Source: Candidatus Hydrogenedens sp. (lineage in GTDB: Bacteria > Hydrogenedentota > Hydrogenedentia > Hydrogenedentales > Hydrogenedentaceae). Taken from it: a DNA stretch of 19,897 bases. Of this stretch, positions 1-8,508 are shown piece by piece. Position 1 is the stretch's first letter. Every line of letters begins with the position of its first letter. The stretch lies in assembly GCA_020216745.1 (NCBI GenBank), contig JAIWNQ010000108.1, positions 1 to 19,897 on the forward strand. Reading direction: 5' to 3'. Below the pieces are notes generated by a model, which was not told the origin of the DNA, did no database searches, and was given only the letters and a program-made list of their open reading frames with translations. The position numbers and the translations under genes are program-made.

Positions 1-3000
1 ACATTTGCGATACATTACGGTTCCAGCCGTTACATACGTGTTGCGATATAGGATTTAATTCAGAACGCGTCATGTAGAAATTGATTAAGGCAAATTCATC
101 GCTATCCAATATCCCATTAGGAAATATTAATAATGCCTGTTCATCATATCCTCCATTAATATCTGTGCTTCCTGGGTCAAACGAATACCCTCCTAATTGC
201 GATTCAAAGCCCAGTTCCCGTATCCGCTTTTGCAATGTTCGCATTAGTGAATCGAAATCGACAGGTTCACAGATGGGCTGATTCGGTTCGCACAATCCTG
301 GGCAACGGTCTACATTAAATCCGCCCGCAGGTGTCTTTGCTTGATAAACATACTCCTCTCGCGTACCTCCTTTGCCAATTACATAGTTATACTCTATTTT
401 ATTGGATAACTGGTCACTATCAGGGTCTCCACCAGGACCACACGACTCTTCACCATCTACAGGAGGCATCTTAAATGAATAGTAAAACCCCGATAAACCT
501 AACGTCTTTGTAATTTTATCCGCAAGGCTCTGACTAATAGTCATAAGAACTGCCAATACATGCTCATAATCGCGAATAATTGAATACGTGGAATCATTCC
601 TCAATCGGTAAAGATTTCCCGTATACTTTTGCCTCGCAGGATAATTCAGGTAATACGTAGTATCACATAAAACATCCGCCAGCAGAGCAGATTCCCAACT
701 ATCTTTCATCCCGTTTCCATCCCAATCCCCATTAGCCCATGAACCTAATTCAGGGAACAGTGAATATAAAGCCTGCCCTTCCAAATCAACAATAGATATT
801 AATGGGCATTGTGTCGGTTCCTCACCATTATTTGACTCTACACCATCGCAACCTCCACCATTATCACGGACGGACGGATTTAAAGCATGTGCAACAAAGG
901 AAGCCAACCCTGCCAAGTCATGGGAGACCGCGTTGTACTCAGATAGATTACATACGCCATCATCATCCGCATCACCTGTAGCACCTAACACCGTAGATGC
1001 ACTTGTATTAAAATCCGCCACATTTACATTAATGCGGTCTTCCGTATTTAAATATGCATTGGCACCATCAAATATCGCTTTAACCACAGCAAGGCTTGAA
1101 GGCTCTCCTAATGTCAATAATCCTGTTAAGGCTTTTTCTACTTTCCCTAAATCCACCACCAATCCAATGCCTTGTTCAACTGGCAAATTCCAATACTTCC
1201 GTGATAATCCGTCCCATAATCGATTTAGATACACTTTAATAGCAATATTATTATGAATATAAGCACTGGCAACAATATCATAGTGGAGTGTGGTCTGACA
1301 GGCTAATATTAAATCTTCAAGTAGAGCCTGTGCATAATCAATTATCTGATTGCCATCCAGATCTGTAGTATAGGGGTCTTTACATACAAGACATATAGGA
1401 GACATGAAGGGAATATTAATACGAAGTTCATATAAATACTTTAACGATTCAGCAAATTCAGATTTAATTCCCTCTGGACATTTCGGATTAAGCACGGCTA
1501 TTATATAATTCTCACGAACTGCAAAAGGTAAGCCAGCATCCATAACTTCCTGATATTCCTGTCGATTACTAAGCCCATCTAAATCAATATCAGTATTAGG
1601 ATTAAAAGGTTCGATCCATATCCCGAAACGATTGATAACAAAAGGTATATAAGGCTTGGTTAAAACAGCACTCAATCCATTTTTAACTGCAGAACACATG
1701 GAAGAATCCAATAATAAAAGAGCAGTAACCAGATGTTCTACAGGTTGGAGCAAACTGGCATAAGCTGGTTCAGAACGGATACCCCTCAAAGTGGTGTTAT
1801 ATGCATTTAACAATTCTGAATAAAGGGGATGAGTAGGATTACAATATACTTCTGCTAAGGGACCTACTTCCCATGCATCTAACATGCCATTGTTATCAAT
1901 ATCCCCAAATTCCCAGAATACACCCAAATAAGGATACAAAGCCCTTCCCTGTTCATCTAAAATAGGCAACAAAGGACAATTATTAGGGATATCGCCTCCT
2001 CCACCAACTCCTGTTCCAATTGTATAATATTCGCCATAAATAAATGTTCCATCTGCCATCCCTGCCAAAGGATTCCAAACATTGTCATATATCGTATCGT
2101 TGTCTATCAGGTCAATACTCAAAGAGCCATTTCCCGAAGGTGTTGAAACAAATACAGTATACAAATCACCCCCTCCTTCTACACGGAGAATTTCCGCCCC
2201 ATGAACATCTCCACGAACATCCAATCGAAAATCACCTGTATCTACTCCGCGAACCGATTCTGAAAACTTCACTTGAAATGCAACTGTATCACCAGATGGA
2301 GGATTATCCGAGACTATCTGAATAGCATCTACAAAAGGAGGGTCTGAATCTTTTAGCCATGCACCATAAACCTGAGCCACAGCATTCTCCATAAGATAAA
2401 TATAACCCTGTGCATTCAAATGAATAGGATCCAACTCGTTTTTATTATTGGCTCCCATTGCTTGACGAGGACTAAACAAATCCTTATAACCCGCTGGAAA
2501 ATTTCCATATCCTTCATTGGGACCCTGAGGCAAAACGGAATAATTTTGCCCTATTCCTAAACTTGGAATTCCCATCCTCGCCTGCATAGTCCCAAAACTA
2601 TGAATATAGGCAACACGGTCCATACTCAATGCAAGGTCCTTCTTGCGTCGTTCTAATTCTATAAACACATCATTCACATGACGCTGATACTCACCCACCT
2701 GCTGGATAGTTGTCCAACCTAACCATGGATACTGAGGGTTAAACACGATAACAGGCACTTCCCAAAGCCATAATGCTAATTGAGTTGGCTGTTCCACACT
2801 CGCAACATAAATAGTTATATCAAAGGGATTATAGGGATTCGTATATGTTCCCCATGTATAGCCTTCGGATATATTCAAATAATCGTATCCACAAATAGCA
2901 ACACGGACATTGGGTCGCACACTTAAACAGTGTTGAATAACGTTCCTTAAATGTTGAATAGCGGTGTCAATTACAGCATTCGTTTGTTCCCATGAATAGT

Positions 3001-3349
3001 GATATTTCCAGCCAACATTAATATCATTTCCACCCAAACTAATATGAACAATATCAATCGTAGGATATTCGTTTAACTTCTGAGTTATCTCCGCTTTTAA
3101 ATTGTCCGTGTCCCAATCTCCAGCCGTTGCTCCATGTAAAGCAATGTCACCAACCTCAATATACCTTCCCCCTAATTGCTGTACCATCTCTGGGCGGAGT
3201 AAGACCGAACGCAATGCTGGCGGATCCTGCAATGCCCAGGGATAATACGTCCAACTATCACCTACATATAATATTCGGGGAATGTCTGAAAAACATAAAC
3301 AAGGGAATAGGAACAATAGAAATATTAAAATTGCATTCCTTCGCGCCAT
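1..3349 (-). CDS. Secreted SGNH/GDSL hydrolase with Ig-like domain and tandem EF-hand-like repeats (3' end missing)
   Basis: The reading frame is open from ATG at 3349 to the left edge (1,116 codons, no stop), so the C-terminus is not seen. AAGAGG (3360-3355), 5 nt before the ATG, supports the start. Residues 1-21 look like a signal peptide (basic MARR, hydrophobic core), so the protein is probably exported. Residues 22-335 form an SGNH hydrolase: block I GDSW (30-33, nucleophile Ser32), block III GGND (106-109), block V DPIH (Asp307, His310). Such enzymes hydrolyse esters of lipids or of acylated sugars; the substrate cannot be read here. Residues ~337-440 resemble a bacterial Ig-like domain (SESVRGVDTGDF). 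After a Gly-rich linker come two related units starting near residues 456 and 846, each with Asp/Asn-rich loops such as DIDNNGMLDAWE and DWDGNGMKDSWE, likely calcium-binding. The following -EY motifs (DLDGLSNRQEY, DPDSDQLSNKIEY) recall thrombospondin-3/dockerin-like repeats. The hydrolase call is firm; the biological role is unknown. Confidence 0.88.
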   Translation of the reverse strand, partial: MARRNAILIFLLFLFPCLCFSDIPRILYVGDSWTYYPWALQDPPALRSVLLRPEMVQQLGGRYIEVGDIALHGATAGDWDTDNLKAEITQKLNEYPTIDIVHISLGGNDINVGWKYHYSWEQTNAVIDTAIQHLRNVIQHCLSVRPNVRVAICGYDYLNISEGYTWGTYTNPYNPFDITIYVASVEQPTQLALWLWEVPVIVFNPQYPWLGWTTIQQVGEYQRHVNDVFIELERRKKDLALSMDRVAYIHSFGTMQARMGIPSLGIGQNYSVLPQGPNEGYGNFPAGYKDLFSPRQAMGANNKNELDPIHLNAQGYIYLMENAVAQVYGAWLKDSDPPFVDAIQIVSDNPPSGDTVAFQVKFSESVRGVDTGDFRLDVRGDVHGAEILRVEGGGDLYTVFVSTPSGNGSLSIDLIDNDTIYDNVWNPLAGMADGTFIYGEYYTIGTGVGGGGDIPNNCPLLPILDEQGRALYPYLGVFWEFGDIDNNGMLDAWEVGPLAEVYCNPTHPLYSELLNAYNTTLRGIRSEPAYASLLQPVEHLVTALLLLDSSMCSAVKNGLSAVLTKPYIPFVINRFGIWIEPFNPNTDIDLDGLSNRQEYQEVMDAGLPFAVRENYIIAVLNPKCPEGIKSEFAESLKYLYELRINIPFMSPICLVCKDPYTTDLDGNQIIDYAQALLEDLILACQTTLHYDIVASAYIHNNIAIKVYLNRLWDGLSRKYWNLPVEQGIGLVVDLGKVEKALTGLLTLGEPSSLAVVKAIFDGANAYLNTEDRINVNVADFNTSASTVLGATGDADDDGVCNLSEYNAVSHDLAGLASFVAHALNPSVRDNGGGCDGVESNNGEEPTQCPLISIVDLEGQALYSLFPELGSWANGDWDGNGMKDSWESALLADVLCDTTYYLNYPARQKYTGNLYRLRNDSTYSIIRDYEHVLAVLMTISQSLADKITKTLGLSGFYYSFKMPPVDGEESCGPGGDPDSDQLSNKIEYNYVIGKGGTREEYVYQAKTPAGGFNVDRCPGLCEPNQPICEPVDFDSLMRTLQKRIRELGFESQLGGYSFDPGSTDINGGYDEQALLIFPNGILDSDEFALINFYMTRSELNPISQHVCNGWNRNVSQM

Positions 3350-3386
3350 TTCTACCTCTTTAAGTTTACTATTTTCTTTTATATAA

Positions 3387-3414
3387 ATTATAGCATATAT
3401 CTAAAATATGTCAC
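3387..3414 (-). promoter_or_regulatory. Predicted sigma-70 promoter of the SGNH hydrolase gene
   Basis: On the minus strand, GTGACA (3414-3409) and TATAAT (3392-3387) are separated by 16 nt. Transcription would start near 3380, giving a ~30-nt leader that contains the AAGAGG ribosome binding site. The -10 is a perfect match and the -35 matches five of six bases. The call rests on sequence only. Confidence 0.6.
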
Positions 3415-3558
3415 CCAAAAAAACCTTCATTTTATAATTTGACTGCTGGTATGTTTTATTTCGTTTTACTACAATGACAATATAGTAGTGAAAAATAAAA
3501 AAACTGAAAATTAAAACGTTTTATAAGATTTAAATGATTAATAAAAGTCAAATTTTAG

Positions 3559-3587
3559 TTGACAACTGATTATTTTTGTGATAATAT
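3559..3587 (+). promoter_or_regulatory. Predicted sigma-70 promoter of the ftsK operon
   Basis: A perfect -35 TTGACA (3559-3564) is followed by TAATAT at 3582-3587 (17-nt spacer), or by GATAAT at 3580-3585 with an upstream TG, which would be an extended -10 at a 15-nt spacer. Transcription would start around 3592-3595, about 38 nt before the ftsK ATG. It is the only strong promoter seen before the five-gene run. Confidence 0.65.
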
Positions 3588-3593
3588 ACAAGT

Positions 3594-3621
3594 TATCGTA
3601 TACTATATATTGTATAGCATA
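3594..3621 (+). promoter_or_regulatory. Imperfect 28-bp palindrome at the ftsK transcription start
   Basis: 22 of 28 positions are symmetric. The arms are TATAC (3599-3603) and GTATA (3612-3616), with TAT/ATA at the outer ends. It lies between the predicted promoter and the AAGGA ribosome binding site, where a repressor or an mRNA hairpin could act. The high AT content means chance symmetry is possible. Confidence 0.3.
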
Positions 3622-3632
3622 AGGACTTGTTT

Positions 3633-6170
3633 ATGTTTTACCAAAAAAATACGTTCACGAAGAAAATGGTATGCACAATCGTTTTTGCACTTATTAGTGC
3701 TGTTATATTTTTAACGGTTATACAGGATTATTCATACGTTATAGAGAGAACAAAAAGGGTTACCTCTTCAGAAAATCCTTTAATTTCAATAAATCAACCT
3801 TTCCTCCAACGTTTTGTTAACATATTAAGAGTATTTTTTGGTCCTGCAATCCATGCTATCTATATTATTCCCTTCCTCTGGTTAATTGTGTTATGGGGGT
3901 CGACACGAAGCTTTTCTATAATTCAGAGTGTTACAGGACTTTTTATTTTACTTTTAGGTTTAGTTAGTTTTATTCAGGCTTATTTCTACTACCAAACGGG
4001 TAGTTATCATTCTGACGGGGCTATCGGGGTAGTGATTAACGACATATTAAAGTATTTTGGGTTAATCCCAAGTTTAGTTGTTTCATTTATGTTGGTATTA
4101 GCAGGTATATTTTTATCATTGGATTGGTTTGCCTTATGGATTGTTTTTTCGGCTGTACAATTAGTTACTGCCATATTTAAATTCAATGCATTTGCGGTTT
4201 GTAAGATAAACGATGTATTTAAGAAAAGAAGCAAAGCAAAACAAATTGATACTACAACAGATACTTCATCTTTACAATTGACTCTCCCTTGGCAACATGA
4301 AGAAACAAAAAATAGAGAAAAATCTCTTCTCCCAGAAGTGCCAATCTTGGATGTTTCAGATAATCCATCCTGTGATGTAATTGATTTTTCTAAGACGAAG
4401 TTATCTTCATCTGATACACAAGAACATTTGCAGGAAACTCGTGTGGCTGTGAATGAGACCCCATCCTTTACAGAGAATAAAAGACTATCGGTTTCGCCAC
4501 TTCAGGATGAAAAAAAAGAAGTTCTATTGCCATTCAATACGGGCGTACCTAATGAACCTATACGTTCAGTTCGTCCTTCAGAACCAAAAAAGGAAGTTTC
4601 TCCGAGCAAAGCACCACAAAAAGATTATCCTAAAAAATATACTAAACCGCCGTTAAGTCTATTGGATGAGCCTATTCCATTACAGATTCCAGATTACAAC
4701 GACCAGATTCAAGAACGAGCCAGAAAACTTATAGACACATTAGAGCGGTTTGGTGTAAAGGCTCGTGTTACAGGGATTACACGTGGACCCACAATCACCC
4801 GATTTGAATTAGAGCCGGAGCCCGGAGTTCGTGTTACCCTTTTCTCATCCCATGCAGATGATATTACTCTCTCATTAAAAGCAGACCGAGTTCGTGTTGA
4901 AGCCCCTATCCCTGGAAAAGGCAAAGTTGGTATTGAGGTGCCAAATCTGGTTCGCGAACAAGTTTTGCTCCGTGAATTGTTGGAAAGTCCAGCAATACAT
5001 AAACATCAGGGAAGATTAAAATTACCATTAGGGAAAGATATTGCAGGAGAAGTGAAAGTTGTTGACCTTACACAAATGCCACATCTTCTTATTGCAGGAG
5101 CGACTGGTTCAGGGAAAACAGTTTTTGTAAAGGCACTTTTAGCAAGCCTATTATTTCAATACACTCCTGAAGAACTAAGATTAGTATTAATCGACCCGAA
5201 GATGGTGGAATTCTCAATATTTAATGATATCCCGCATCTATTGGAACCTGTGGTAACTGATGCGAAAAAAGCAGGCGAAGCCCTTGAAATACTTGTTAAA
5301 GAGATGGAACGAAGGTACAATTTATTTGCTAACACCAATACCCGAAACCTTGAAATCTATAATCAAAATATAGATAAGGGGCAATTAGAATTATTCAAGA
5401 AAAATCAAGATGATTTGTTTGATAATGATAAGGAAGATGAAGAACCCCGTAAACTCCCACATATTGTTTGTATTATTGATGAATTAGCTGATTTGATGAT
5501 GTTACAGCGTGCTGCAGTGGAAAGTGCAATTGCTCGTCTGTCTCAATTAGCACGTGCAGTAGGAATACATCTTATTGTGGCTACACAACGCCCCTCTGTG
5601 GATGTTATTACAGGTGTGATTAAAGCAAATTTTCCCGCCAGAATCTCTTTTCAAGTTTCATCACGAGTTGACTCCCGTTGCATTTTAGATACTATCGGAG
5701 CAGAAAAGTTGATTGGACATGGGGATATGTTATACCATAATGCTGGGTTACCGAAACCTATGCGGATTCAGGGTGCATTTGTAAGCGATGAAGAAATAGA
5801 ATCCTTAGTAAATTATTTGAAATCACAGGCACCACCGCAGTATCTTAATAGCATTGGTTCCGGTAATCGGATAAGAAAAGAAAATGACTTTGATATGGAC
5901 GGCGAAGACCCATTATTTGAAGAAGCGGTCCGAGTCGTTCGTGAGACAAAACAAGCGTCAGTGTCACTGCTTCAGCGAAGGCTGAGGATTGGATATGCAC
6001 GTGCTGGTCATCTAATCGACTTGATGGAACAGCGTGGAATTGTAGGTCCACATCGCGGGAGCAAACCACGAGAAATAATCGGGTTTTCTCCCACAGATGA
6101 AAATGAGATAATAGATAATGAAAATTATTATAATGAAGATGATGACGATGGAAATGGTGTGTTAGTATAA
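3633..6170 (+). CDS. ftsK: DNA translocase FtsK/SpoIIIE
   Basis: This is an ATP-driven DNA pump that clears chromosome ends through the closing septum and brings the terminus to XerCD recombination. The N-terminus (about residues 10-190) has four or five hydrophobic membrane segments, followed by a polar linker of ~170 residues rich in Ser, Pro and Lys. The motor has Walker A GATGSGKT (489-496) and Walker B CIIDELAD (613-620, Asp616-Glu617), followed by the family motif ATQRPSVDVITG. A winged-helix gamma domain (759 to ~815) would read KOPS-type DNA. The 845-residue length is normal for FtsK. I chose ATG 3633 because AAGGA (3621-3625) sits 7 nt upstream; the in-frame TTG at 3627 is only 1 nt from it. 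Oddities are an acidic insert just before Walker B and an Asp/Glu-rich C-terminal tail after the gamma domain. It is the first gene of the envelope/division run, 25 nt before the rodZ-like gene. Confidence 0.96.
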   Translation: MFYQKNTFTKKMVCTIVFALISAVIFLTVIQDYSYVIERTKRVTSSENPLISINQPFLQRFVNILRVFFGPAIHAIYIIPFLWLIVLWGSTRSFSIIQSVTGLFILLLGLVSFIQAYFYYQTGSYHSDGAIGVVINDILKYFGLIPSLVVSFMLVLAGIFLSLDWFALWIVFSAVQLVTAIFKFNAFAVCKINDVFKKRSKAKQIDTTTDTSSLQLTLPWQHEETKNREKSLLPEVPILDVSDNPSCDVIDFSKTKLSSSDTQEHLQETRVAVNETPSFTENKRLSVSPLQDEKKEVLLPFNTGVPNEPIRSVRPSEPKKEVSPSKAPQKDYPKKYTKPPLSLLDEPIPLQIPDYNDQIQERARKLIDTLERFGVKARVTGITRGPTITRFELEPEPGVRVTLFSSHADDITLSLKADRVRVEAPIPGKGKVGIEVPNLVREQVLLRELLESPAIHKHQGRLKLPLGKDIAGEVKVVDLTQMPHLLIAGATGSGKTVFVKALLASLLFQYTPEELRLVLIDPKMVEFSIFNDIPHLLEPVVTDAKKAGEALEILVKEMERRYNLFANTNTRNLEIYNQNIDKGQLELFKKNQDDLFDNDKEDEEPRKLPHIVCIIDELADLMMLQRAAVESAIARLSQLARAVGIHLIVATQRPSVDVITGVIKANFPARISFQVSSRVDSRCILDTIGAEKLIGHGDMLYHNAGLPKPMRIQGAFVSDEEIESLVNYLKSQAPPQYLNSIGSGNRIRKENDFDMDGEDPLFEEAVRVVRETKQASVSLLQRRLRIGYARAGHLIDLMEQRGIVGPHRGSKPREIIGFSPTDENEIIDNENYYNEDDDDGNGVLV

Positions 6171-6195
6171 ACTCTTCCGATGAGGAAGTCGGAAT

Positions 6196-6681
6196 ATGGA
6201 AAAATTAAAAAACAAATTTGGGCTGAAATTAAAGGAACGTCGGGAAACATTAGGCTTGACGGTTCAACAGGTCTTTGAACAGACCCGCGTTCCTATCCAA
6301 TATATCGTTGCATTTGAAGAACAAAATTTTAATGTACTAACTCGTAATCCTAATGTCCGAGCATTTTTAGAATCCTATTGCCATTATTTAAATATTGACC
6401 CACGTCCTTATTATGATGTTTATCTCGAATGGCTCAGGATGCAACGCTCTACAGATGCTCCTTCGAAAACCGCGGGTAAAAATGTAATATCTCGCGAAGA
6501 ACCTATTAATTTACCTTCATGGTTGGAGCCTGTTATTACATGGAGCATTGTTTTATCTGTATTGATTTTATCATGGTTCGTATACAATTTCTTTACACAA
6601 TCAATACGTGAAGCACCATCAACCAAAGCGAATGCAAGTACCGTTGAGGCTCCCGCTATCCATTTTGAAGAAGATTTTTAA
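6196..6681 (+). CDS. rodZ: RodZ-like helix-turn-helix membrane protein
   Basis: This 161-residue protein has an N-terminal HTH_25/Xre-type helix-turn-helix (about residues 7-75: LKERRETLGLTVQQVFEQTR, then IQYIVAFEEQNF). A polar linker, one membrane helix (about 113-133) and a ~28-residue outer tail follow. This is the RodZ layout: the cytoplasmic HTH contacts the actin homologue MreB and helps organise elongation-type wall synthesis. It is much shorter than E. coli RodZ because the periplasmic beta domain is missing, as in other compact versions. GAGGAAG (6182-6188) lies 7 nt before the ATG. The gene sits between ftsK and pgsA, the position held by ymfM (rodZ) in Bacillus. A membrane-anchored transcription regulator is the alternative. 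Confidence 0.8.
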   Translation: MEKLKNKFGLKLKERRETLGLTVQQVFEQTRVPIQYIVAFEEQNFNVLTRNPNVRAFLESYCHYLNIDPRPYYDVYLEWLRMQRSTDAPSKTAGKNVISREEPINLPSWLEPVITWSIVLSVLILSWFVYNFFTQSIREAPSTKANASTVEAPAIHFEEDF

Positions 6682-6719
6682 ATTTTTATTAAAATTATGT
6701 GTGAGAAACCAACAGTGCT

Positions 6720-7328
6720 ATGAACATAAATTTACCAAATCAGCTTTCCATTGCCCGTTGTTTCCTTGCTATTGTATTTGTAGTTTTCATGTCCTTTACT
6801 CATTGGATTAGCTTCTCCTTAGCCTATGTAACATTTACCTGTGCAGCTATCACGGACTACTGGGATGGAAAAATTGCCCGACAGACAAAGAGCGTTACAA
6901 AATTTGGACAATTGATAGACCCTGTTGCTGACAAGGTGCTCATGGTTGCTGCGTTTATTATGATGATGAAACTGGAAGAACTAAAAATTCCTGGATGGTG
7001 TGTTGTCGTTATTCTTGCAAGAGAATTTTTAGTGACTGGTATTCGTGCTCTTGCCGCAGCAGATGGAAATATTATTCCCGCAGACCCATGGGGCAAATTA
7101 AAAACAGTATTACAAATGGTATATGTTTTTGTGTTTCTACTTCTGGCAACTACTCGGAGGTTCCTTTTAGATGTGCCCTTACCATGTATCCCAGAAGATA
7201 TGATACAATGGGGTGACCCATGGTTGGCACAGGCCTCCTTAATTGCTATTATTTTCGTTTCTTTTTATACCCTTTATTCTGGATTTGAACTGATATGGAA
7301 GAACTGGCAAAGTCTTCGATTAGATTAA
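6720..7328 (+). CDS. pgsA: CDP-diacylglycerol--glycerol-3-phosphate 3-phosphatidyltransferase
   Basis: It catalyses CDP-diacylglycerol + sn-glycerol-3-phosphate to phosphatidylglycerol phosphate + CMP, the committed step to phosphatidylglycerol, at the cytoplasmic membrane. The complete CDP-alcohol phosphatidyltransferase signature DGxxAR(x8)GxxxDxxxD is present: Asp49, Gly50, Ala53, Arg54, Gly63, Asp67, Asp71, in DGKIARQ...GQLIDPVADK. About five or six hydrophobic segments span the 202 residues, the usual size. The start MNINLPNQLSIAR matches the family N-terminus, although no good ribosome binding site is visible before it, so translation may be coupled to the upstream gene. PgsA is preferred over phosphatidylserine or cardiolipin synthases of the same fold because of the N-terminal NLPNQLSIAR motif and the ftsK-rodZ context. 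Confidence 0.93.
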   Translation: MNINLPNQLSIARCFLAIVFVVFMSFTHWISFSLAYVTFTCAAITDYWDGKIARQTKSVTKFGQLIDPVADKVLMVAAFIMMMKLEELKIPGWCVVVILAREFLVTGIRALAAADGNIIPADPWGKLKTVLQMVYVFVFLLLATTRRFLLDVPLPCIPEDMIQWGDPWLAQASLIAIIFVSFYTLYSGFELIWKNWQSLRLD

Positions 7329-7369
7329 ATAATAAAGACACAACCTATGAAAACGGTAATAATACAGCC

Positions 7370-8497
7370 ATGTCCCGAGCTATCATCGATTTAGATGCCT
7401 ATCGCCATAATTTGCAGGTAGTGCGGAACCTTGTAGGTTCCCATGTCCATATAATCGCAGTTGTCAAGGCAAATGCTTATGGACATGGTGTCATTCCGAT
7501 TGCAAAATGTGCTGAAGCGTGGGGTGTCAATATGTTAGCAGTAGCTAACATAGAAGAAGGAATTAAGTTGCGTGAAAATGGTATAAAGATACCTATCCTC
7601 GTTCTACTCCAACCCTATGAAGATGAGTTGTCTGCCATTATTGACTATCAGTTAACACAATTAATTTCTGAAGCCGATATTTTGAAAAAAATATCAGAGT
7701 TGGCAGTTCGAGCGAGAGTTACGGTTCCTGTTCATTGTAAAATTGATACAGGCATGGGACGACAGGGATTTAATATAGACACGGCAATAACAGAAATAAG
7801 AAAAGTAGTTCATCTGCCTCACATCGATTTGGAAGGAATTGCCACGCATTTCCCTTGTGCTGATGAAGAAAATGATGCCTTTACCATCAATCAGATTCGT
7901 ATCTTCTCCAAACTCCTAAATGAATTTGAAAATAACGGTATTCCTTATGAATTTGCTCATGCTGCAAATTCGCCTGCAATAATAAATTATCCAAAAAGTC
8001 ATTTTGATGCAGTTCGCCCAGGACTAATGACATACGGTATCTGGCCAACAAAAAAAATCAAGGACAAAGATATATTAAAACCAATTCTTCGTTGGGAAAC
8101 ACGAGTAATTCAAGTACGGACATTGAATGCAGGCAATACCATTGGCTACGGTAGAACCTTTACCGCAACACATGATATGGATGTAGCAATCTTACCTGTG
8201 GGCTACGCAGATGGGTTCCGTTCTCAATTATCAAATGGTGGAGAAGTGCTTATACATGGGTGCCGATGTCCCGTACGTGGAAATGTTTCTATGGACCAGA
8301 TTGTTGTTGAATTAAAAACACCTCGAACGGTAAAACGAGGAGATACCGCAACTCTGATTGGTAAAGATGGCAACGAAGAAATTACCGTAGAAGAATTCGC
8401 AACACGTGCAGGAACGATTACATACGATGTTCTTACAGGCATTGGAAATCGGGTCCACCGTATTTACATCAATGAAGAGCGCCCTTCCCATTCATAG
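7370..8497 (+). CDS. alr: Alanine racemase
   Basis: This PLP enzyme interconverts L- and D-alanine and so supplies D-Ala for peptidoglycan. In numbering from ATG 7370, the PLP lysine is Lys33 in VVKANAYGHG. The second catalytic base is Tyr260 in IGYGRTF, followed by the family motif LPVGYADGF. The N-terminal TIM barrel and C-terminal beta domain are both complete, and 375 residues is the normal length. The start is uncertain: the frame also extends to ATG 7295, which would add 25 residues and overlap pgsA by 34 nt. I prefer 7370 because family proteins begin just before the SRAIIDLDAYRHNL motif, but neither ATG has a strong ribosome binding site. The gene lies directly after pgsA and 11 nt before the NYN-domain gene, in an envelope-biosynthesis operon. 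Confidence 0.93.
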   Translation: MSRAIIDLDAYRHNLQVVRNLVGSHVHIIAVVKANAYGHGVIPIAKCAEAWGVNMLAVANIEEGIKLRENGIKIPILVLLQPYEDELSAIIDYQLTQLISEADILKKISELAVRARVTVPVHCKIDTGMGRQGFNIDTAITEIRKVVHLPHIDLEGIATHFPCADEENDAFTINQIRIFSKLLNEFENNGIPYEFAHAANSPAIINYPKSHFDAVRPGLMTYGIWPTKKIKDKDILKPILRWETRVIQVRTLNAGNTIGYGRTFTATHDMDVAILPVGYADGFRSQLSNGGEVLIHGCRCPVRGNVSMDQIVVELKTPRTVKRGDTATLIGKDGNEEITVEEFATRAGTITYDVLTGIGNRVHRIYINEERPSHS

Positions 8498-8508
8498 AAA
8501 GAGAACCA

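Noticed and set aside
81..3363. Several short rightward open frames (81-281, 933-1256, 2044-2325, 3127-3363)
   Set aside because: They lie antisense to the continuous 1,116-codon leftward frame, which carries recognisable domains, and their translations have no family features.
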